Positions 56,872 through 64,000 of a DNA stretch of 64,000 nucleotides are shown here, piece by piece. The notes beneath the pieces were generated by a model. That model was not told the origin of the DNA. It searched no databases and saw nothing but the letters and a program-made list of their open reading frames with translations. A program made the position numbers and the translations under genes. How positions within the stretch are numbered: position 1 is the first letter of the stretch; every line of letters starts with the position of its first letter. Origin of the DNA: Asterias rubens (Eukaryota > Echinodermata > Asteroidea > Forcipulatida > Asteriidae); NCBI RefSeq assembly GCF_902459465.1, contig NC_047064.1, positions 832,762 through 896,761 on the forward strand, in the 5' to 3' direction.

Positions 56872-57540
56872 CAGAGGGAGGCCAATCAAGAACATGGTGA
56901 AGATGATGAAAGAAGATACAGGGTTGGAGACTACGGATGAACTAGCTGGCTGCAGAGGCCAATCAAGAACATGGTGGAGACGATGAAAGAAGATACAAGG
57001 ATGAAGACTACGGATGAACTAGCTGGCTGCATGAGGGATCGTGATGTGTGGTGTGTGTATCATGACACTCTTGTAGGGTGATCCTGTGGGAGCCAAATCA
57101 TGGACAGCCAAGCAGAGGGAGGCCAATCAAGAACATGGTGGAGACGATGAAAGAAGATACAAGGATGGAGACTACGGATGAACTAGCTGGCTGCATGAGG
57201 GATCGTGATGTGTGGTGTGTGTATCATGACACTCTTGTAGGGTGATCCTGTGGGAGCCAAATCATGGACAGCCAAGCAGCGGGAGACCAATCAAGAACAT
57301 GGTGGAGACGATGAAAGAAGATACAGGGTTGGAGACTACGGATGAACTAGCTGGCTGCAGAGGCCAATCAAGAACATGGTGAAGATGATGAAAGAAGATA
57401 CAGGGTTGGAGACTACGGATGAACTAGCTGGCTGCAGAGGCCAATCAAGAACATGGTGGAGACGATGAAAGAAGATACAAGGATGGAGACTACGGATGAA
57501 CTAGCTGGCTGCATGAGCAATCGTGATGTGTGGCGTGTGT
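56872..57540 (+). repeat. Tandem repeats built from a LINE-ORF tail, 77- and 164-bp units
   Basis: 'gaggccaatcaagaacatgg' or a close variant starts near 56878, 56955, 57119, 57283, 57360 and 57437, giving spacings of 77, 164, 164, 77, 77. Translated, each unit reads like the C-terminal end of a retrotransposon ORF (RGRPIKNMV…KEDTGLETTDELAGC…RDRDVW). The 77-bp form is the 164-bp form with the middle deleted. No open frame spans the array. Confidence 0.8.
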
Positions 57541-57625
57541 ATCATCTCGCTCGTCTCAAGTAACTTGGGTCGAAGTGAGTTTGAGTTATTTCAGCTGCTA
57601 CTCATCATTATTCATCCGTATTTGG

Positions 57626-60600
57626 TTACAGATTATATAATCTTTGAATGATCATTTTAAGGCTTCGGTTGGGAGTGAGGTTGGCATGTACAAGAGGTGA
57701 GTTGGTCATGGGGCTGGATTTGTTGCCTCGGACCCATGCCTCAATAGATGACCTCTCATAAGAATAACCATCTGTCAACAGAAAAAAAACATTCACAAAC
57801 ACTCAAAAATTTTAACATTTTCTTGGATAATTCTATGTGATGTTAATGATACTAACATTTACAATTCTATTTGTTGCACCTTAAACAACTAATTATTGTT
57901 ATTTTATTTTTTTTTACAAATGCTTAACATTGTGGGGTTATAAAGGTACAAATTATTATGATTTGAAACAAAATTGTTTGTTACAGGAAGAAAAAAACAA
58001 ATGAAATAATAAAAACGAAAAAAACTCTAAATGAACACAAGCTTTGGATTTCGTTTTTGACAAATTGTTACTCCAACACTTACTATGGATTGTATATCCT
58101 ACCTTAGTGAAGTTTCAAATCTGAATTACTTTGATAGGATTAATAGAAAATTAACCAAAAATGAACTTACCAGCAGCAATAACTGGATCTTTCATGAGCT
58201 CTCTTGTGATTGGACAGAGATATTCATCAGGAATGCCATCATCTGTTATGATAAAAAATCGAATTTATCAAAAATTATGCAAATTTTAAAAGTTCAACAC
58301 AGTATTGCCTTGAAAGGATAATTCTGAAAACCAAAACTACCTTGAGCTACCAAAAGCTTTGACATTTTTGCAGCCCCTGGTAGACGCTGCTTGTGGCCGC
58401 TATGGTCTTTAACTGGTTATGAAGCTTGGAGTCTAAGAAATATTGTAATAATATACTTCAAGAGAATGCAATTGATCACCTGTGGGGATAGCACCATTTC
58501 CTTTTTCTCGAATCGTTTGAATTCCCCGTAGAATTTTCTGCCGGTGCCCAAGAGCCTCTGTGTAGGAACAAAATGGCACAATAATTAGTCATTTTGGTGA
58601 TAACTTTTGTGTAACTTTTTATGTTCCTGAGAAAGGTTTTATCATAGATTGGATCTAGTAACTCCATATGGGCTGGTAAGTAGCTTGTTGTTTAACACAT
58701 AAAAGGTAACTGCTTAACAGTAGCTTCAACACAAAATCAGAATTATCCCCAGTTTTTTTTCAAAAATCAGGACATTTTTGACACAAATCGTTCAAGTTTG
58801 GCCGACGTACGCTGAATTGAAGCATTTCGTGATGTTTAATGTTTGGTTTGATTTTAATTAAGTTTGTGTGAATTTTATCTTTAATTTTATGAAAAAAATT
58901 GTAAATGGGTGTGTCATCTTGATGCTATCATGTGTGCATTATTAAAAAAGGTAAAATACATCAGTGTCTGATGCATTTGTTGAAGACTACAGAGCTGGCA
59001 AGGACACCTTTTTGAGATACAGTTCAAGGGCAACGTGAAGGGTTCAGAATGGTTGTAGTCTTGTCTCAAAGAATCAAGAGAGGTTTTTCTGTTTGTACTC
59101 ACTGACTCCAAGATCATTGACTAGCGTGTCCGTGTTCAGGGCCTGTAACTCCTGCCCATCAATTTGGTTGTCACGGAAACTGCTTTGGTAGTCCTCCAAG
59201 CCCAGTGCTTTTAGCCAATCACAGACATCGTTGACGGACCACTCCAGGAGTAGGTTCTGAAGTTGAGGAGCTGTAGCCTCTAGGGAAGTGCTGGCCGTCC
59301 CAGTTTCAGCTATGAATAATAAGCATAATGAATATTCATAATCAATTTAATGACTAGGATGACTATTCATATTCGATGACTATTCATATTCAATGAATAT
59401 TCATTGATCTGCGTATCCGTTAGGTGGACTTATTCTTCTCTAAATCAGGAATACAAATTCAAAATTGGATAAACTTCCTTGCTGTGAATCATTTGCCTGA
59501 AGTGATTATTCTCTTCTTCATTGGAATCAAAAATATTATTCCTAATAAAACCTTCCTTACTTAAGAGGGGTGCCGTTGCAAACTCTCCAGCAGTGTGTAG
59601 TCTCCACACTTTGACTGTTCTGTCATTAGAGCCGCTAGCCAGATATCGTCCATCAGGGGAGAAAGTAACTGTTGTCACATAACTACAAAGACAGACAAGC
59701 CATGTTAGCTTTTATCACTTACATCAAGTTAATTTTTATGTTCAACCCCAACTTATTTTGATTTACCCAGTCACTTTCTATTTTGGTTTATAACTTGATA
59801 TTTTAGACAAAAAAGTTGCATCATCTAAAGGTGACCCTGTGGCTTCCGCTTCCCAGGTTGTATTGTAAACTTGGGTGTGATCCCTGGCCATATGGCAGTT
59901 AACGGTTGTATGGCTTCTGACTGGTTTACCCAACAAAGGTACTGACAAAATAGGGTGACCACCAACATGAGGCTGGATAGCTCAGTCAGAAGACCACTGG
60001 TAAGTTAAACCAGCCGTTGATTTCACATAACTCTTCCTAACTTAAGACTAATCTTAGGACTTAGGACGAGTCCCAACCATGCACTGTAGCATGCAGACCT
60101 TAAGATTAATCCTAAGTTAAGACGAGTTACTCTTCCTAACTCGAGATAAAACGAGTCCTAACTCTTTGTGAAATCGACGGCAGATGTCATTGGTTCAGTC
60201 AATTTGTCTTTGTTCAACCCTAAATTAATCAATATTTACTCAGTCAGTTTACCTTGTGGTTTATAAATTGATATGCTAATTTTTACATGGAATCTGTTAA
60301 TTGAATGTTGTGATTGAACATGACAATTCTGAAATTACTTCCACATTTGATGCAGACAAAGTTGATCTTCTGTCCTAGTTTTAGAAGAGTGACTTACCGA
60401 GAATGATCCTCAAGAGTGTACAGCATCTTTCCTTCAAGCTTCAACAAACAAGAAAACCTGATCAATCTAAGATGACAATTATCTTACACAAATGCCAAGA
60501 CAGAACATGTAGAATAAAAAAATAGATTTCAATCATAAAAATATTCATACCAGAACTTAATATTAATAGTTGTTATGATTTTCCGCATAACACTTGAGCT

Positions 60601-63376
60601 CATGTAACTTTAGTTTTAGAAGAAGAGAGAAATAAAGCAGGTCTGGAATTTCAACTTTAAAAGGGAAGGCCATTAACTTGGCAAAGAACCATTTTATTAA
60701 AAGACAAAGACCAGGGCAACAGAAACCATGGCCTCCGGGATGCCCAGATTTAAATATCTATATAAATGATTACTAATAAGTTTCTTACCGGATCCCATAC
60801 GATGACAATTTTATCTACAGCTCTGTAAAAAATAAAAATGAAAAAGCATCACAGATAACCTTTTAAAAACAAATTTTAAACGTTAATTTTTACATGAAAG
60901 AATCTTTTATGTGACAGATAATTTTATATCCAGATGACTAATCAACATGTTTATTGAAAAAGTGAGTTCCGTTATCAGGTTGTGTTTGAACAAAGATGAA
61001 ATTTGCCAACTTTAAAGATCCTGAAAATGGCTAGCTGGCCTGGGTTCCCCCTTATTCTCTTTCAGGAGGTTTACAGACTCTGCATATTACCAGAATTTAA
61101 AAAACTACAGGTTTGACGAGAATGTGGACTATTTCTTCCTCCCTTTGGTGATTGCTTCACTTTTTTCAAGACATTTTTGAAGGCTCAAGGAGGTTTTGAG
61201 AACATCTCACTCGTGGCCGAGTGGATAAGAGCACCGAACTCAAGCTCTGATGTTCAGCAGAATGTGGGTTCGAATCCAGGTCGTGACACTTGTGTCCCTG
61301 AGCAAGACAATTAACTATAATTGCTTCTCTCCACCCAGGGGTAAATGGGTACCTGTGAGGGCAGAGATGGTTCTTGTGATTGGTTTAGCCATGTAGCGCA
61401 TATAATTGTCGCACAGGCTGTATACTCCCCAGGGAGCTGAGATGGTTTAAGGAATGATTTAAGGCCCAGTGACCAGGGGTAATAATGTTGGAAGCGCTTT
61501 GAGACACCCCGTGAAAAAGCGCTATATAAAAACCGTGTATTATTATTATTATGATATGTCTGCTTGAAGCACGTTTTAACTTTGGCTAACCAACTTACCC
61601 TGAAGCCAAAACGCTACCATCAGATGAAAAGGACACCGACATGACCTTGGCGGTATGACCTGGAAGACTGCATCGCACTTTGGTCTTACAAGCTGAGGAA
61701 GGAAGTTGGGAAATTCTTGTCAAACTCAAAAAGGAAAATGGAGACAAGGTAGCTCTAAATTCACAACTACATTTCCAGATGTCTTCTGCATTGTAACTTT
61801 TCATCTGTAATAAATTTCCTACGCCCTTTCAATTTGGGTTGACAAATTTGCTCAAAAATTACAAAGACACTTTGTCGACCCACACAATAACATTTTGATA
61901 GATAGTTTTACTGAGTGTATAGAAGTTTGATATAATACCTGGGAAAACAATGAGGTCCCAGAGTTTAACGAGATTGTCTCCTCCACAAGAAGCTAGAAGA
62001 TAGGCTCTTCGATCATTGTTAATCTCAGCATTAGGATCTGAACAAGAACAAAATAATTACAATCAGTTTCTCATTAATTAGTCAGTTTTATAAAAACTTA
62101 ATTTGTAACTGTTTTAAAAAGTACCTGTATACAGTGCTAACACACCGGTGTAAGGGAAAAACCAAATAATATTCGTTATCTCTGATCCAAATTTAACATC
62201 TAAAAACTGTTGAACATTTCAATAGTGAAAGTTGAGGTTTAGAATCAGTGGTATTTTGTAGAAAGTTTTTTTCTGCAAGGGCTGCTAATGATGTGATGAT
62301 GGCAATATTTATTAAAATGTTTACATTTATTTATTTATTCATACTTTTTTTTTTGGGGGGGGCGGGAGGGACAAATAGGGATGAGGGGATGTTGGGGTTT
62401 TAATTCATAAAAGGTAGCTATAATCATACACCAATCAGTCTTGACAATGGGATAATGGGATATGGGTGAAACTATGGGGATATGCCTGAGGTGCAAACTA
62501 TTTAATTCCTAACCAAACTAACCTGCTGAGCCAAACGTTGGTGAGATGGCCAAACCAGAAACACCAAGGTCGTGGCATTCTGGGTCAAAGTAAAGCGGCT
62601 TAACCTGCCCATAGAGGGCGTCCCATATGCGAAGATCACCGGAGGCACACGCTGATACAACAAAAGAGCTCTCGGGAGTAAAAACACAGGCTGTGATGAC
62701 ATTATCATGGCCTTCAAAGGTTCTATAAACAGAAAGTTTACAAACAGATAATTCATTGACCAGGCTGTTGTAAATGATGAAACTGTTGGTAAAAAGAAAT
62801 GATAACATAGGGGAAAATTTTTAAAATGACAGATTGACAACTTAAAAAAAAAATGTATATTTGATATTTTGATGTAACCTTCTCCTAGAACTATATGTAT
62901 GAGGTTTTTTGTTCCGCTATCGTTAACAGAGACGAAAGCGGACTAAGCCTCCTAGTTCTAGGAGTAGATAAAACCCACCTCATCATCTTCTTAGTCTGAA
63001 CGTTCCACAAACAGACGACACTATCCGCTCCTCCCGTCAGTAACATCTCAGAGTTTGGTGAGAACTCACAAACTCTAATGATTCCTCTGCTGGGATGCTG
63101 GAGGACTGCCAGTGTCTCCCCCGTCCTTGCATCCCATAATATCACCTTGCCGTCTGTCGAGCATGACGCTAGAATTGTACCAAAGGGACTAAACCTAACC
63201 CAATGGACATAGTAGGCGTGGCCAAGTAGAGGGGAGATAGAAAGCTCTTGAAACGTATCGAGACTCCAGAGTCGGATTGACTTGTCACCAGAACAGGAGG
63301 CTAAGGTGGTTGCTGAGAATGAGCAGCAGTTAACGTCAGAGCTGTGGGACTTCAGAGTATGAAGCAAGGTTGCCAT
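57626..63376 (-). CDS. WDSUB1: WD repeat, SAM and U-box domain protein (WDSUB1), complete
   Basis: Eleven minus-strand exons keep phase: 62979-63376 (ATG), 62523-62722, 61939-62037, 61599-61692, 60789-60822, 60398-60438, 59561-59682, 59103-59309, 58480-58557, 58171-58242, 57626-57771 (TAA); 496 aa, close to the vertebrate length. WD40 repeats fill about residues 1-325 (e.g. [50 protein letters not shown]). A SAM domain follows at about 351-415 ([20 protein letters not shown]), then a U-box at about 427-496 ([40 protein letters not shown]). U-box proteins are E3 ubiquitin ligases; WD40 and SAM parts presumably bind substrate or partners. An acceptor at 63409 gives a 32-nt 5' UTR in the ATG exon, so an upstream non-coding exon is expected. 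Confidence 0.95.
60012..60181. mobile_element. Foldback MITE in a WDSUB1 intron
   Basis: The ends 'gccgttgatttcacataact' and 'ctttgtgaaatcgacggc' are inverted complements. The interior has repeated 'cctaactt' / 'aagtta' and 'cttaggac' / 'gtcctaa' blocks. A tRNA A-box-like 'ggatagctcagtc' lies just upstream at about 59975. Confidence 0.7.
61205..61553 (+). repeat. tRNA-derived SINE, about 350 bp, in a WDSUB1 intron
   Basis: The tRNA-Leu/Ser-like head has A box 'gtggccgagtggataaga' and B box 'gggttcgaatcc'. The body follows with 'gcaagacaattaactataat', 'cccaggggtaaatgggtacc' and the tail 'aagcgctatataaaaaccgt' + (ATT)n. The tail resembles the 3' end of the LINE at 45984-47086, the usual sign of a SINE mobilised by a partner LINE. 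Confidence 0.85.
62125..62190 (+). repeat. SINE 3'-end fragment
   Basis: 'tatacagtgctaacacac' and 'gggaaaaaccaaataatatt' match the 3' part of the minus-strand SINE at 28998-29180. Confidence 0.5.
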
Positions 63377-64000
63377 GGTAATGGTCTTAAGATGCTATGG
63401 CTTGGAATCTGAAACATAAAAACACAGGGAAAATAATATTAAGAAATAAATTAAGAAATGATATTATAACATATCGGCAATGTCCCTTAGAAATGTCTCA
63501 GATAGCTTATATTCCAACGATTGACCATTCAACACCAAAATTCATTAATACAGAATCAGGGTCTGTGAAGTTGTGATACATTTGCTATCAATCAAACACC
63601 ACAATAACATTAACATACACACACTGCATGACTTGCTGACACTGACACAATCCACACACAAATCAATCTGACAGTGACAATCATAGTTGCGATAACGTAA
63701 CCCTCCTTCTTGCAGCCGTTGGGAGGAGGGTTACGTTATCGCAACTATGACAATCATAGTCTCGAGTAGAGTAAAAGCTGACAACTCACGTTGATTCAAG
63801 AATAGATCATTCCGATGTCCCCTGTTTTATCAAATTCAAATTTACTGAGTATGAATGAAACAGTTGGTTGACAGATGTTGTTGTTTTTATTATAATTATT
63901 TATGATGATTGAAAATGTACAATGTAGGTTACTAATTAATACTAACTAAGTTTTTCTAATTTCTACCAATATCCATAGACCCAGTAACTGGGGCGCTGTA
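63377..64000. other. 5' flank of WDSUB1
   Basis: Contains the 32-nt 5' UTR and its acceptor 'tttatgtttcag', then AT-rich DNA. No promoter motif was recognised. The perfect hairpin at 63681-63750 is listed separately. Confidence 0.5.
63681..63750. repeat. Perfect 26-bp inverted repeat with 18-nt loop
   Basis: 63681-63706 begins 'tcatagttgcgataacgtaa' and ends 'ccctcc'. 63725-63750 is its exact reverse complement. It lies about 300 bp upstream of the WDSUB1 start codon. It could be a small MITE or a structured transcript element. Confidence 0.9.

Overview
This is nuclear DNA from an animal, most likely an echinoderm and probably a sea star. The genes have GT-AG introns with consistent phases, the intergenic DNA is AT-rich and full of foldback MITEs and tRNA-derived SINEs, and the coding content is deuterostome-like (MFSD6, WDSUB1, a DSL/EGF protein with fibropellin-style EGF repeats). 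The sea-star assignment rests on the look of the interspersed repeats and is an inference. All exon models were built by hand from splice motifs, reading frame and phase.

Layout. (1) 1-10.64 kb: no convincing exon; stacked tandem and segmental duplications (130-bp, 53-bp, 113-bp, 1.57-kb and hairpin-bearing 50-70-bp units). Nearly every array unit carries a short inverted repeat. (2) 10.95-17.83 kb, plus strand: the 3' seven coding exons (343 codons) of a class-V aminotransferase/cysteine-desulfurase-like PLP enzyme ending in a CaaX-type box; one intron holds about 25 copies of an 87-bp minisatellite. (3) 17.9-24.5 kb: MITE-rich intergenic DNA. (4) 24.5-28.1 kb, minus: an MFSD6-type 12-helix transporter, complete coding region in three exons (638 aa). 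(5) 28.1-31.9 kb: intergenic, with SINE, MITEs and a pyrimidine tract. (6) 31.97-49.57 kb, plus: the centrepiece, a ten-exon gene for a 3011-residue type I membrane protein with signal peptide, Notch-ligand-type N-terminal region, DSL domain, 68 EGF domains, transmembrane helix and short tail. Fifty-two EGF domains lie in exactly 26 copies of a 228-bp unit, and nearly all EGF domains are coded by one 7773-nt exon. (7) 51.5-52.7 kb, minus: a 415-codon open frame of unknown family with a PP1-docking-like KRVRF motif. (8) 57.6-63.4 kb, minus: complete WDSUB1 (WD40-SAM-U-box E3 ligase), 11 coding exons, 496 aa. (9) The last 0.6 kb holds the WDSUB1 5' flank with a perfect 26-bp inverted repeat.

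The genes do not look like a functional cluster; they are ordinary neighbours separated by transposon-derived DNA. The most novel item is the giant DSL/EGF protein: it has the architecture of a Notch ligand but roughly four or more times as many EGF domains as familiar Delta/Jagged proteins, and its array looks recently homogenised.
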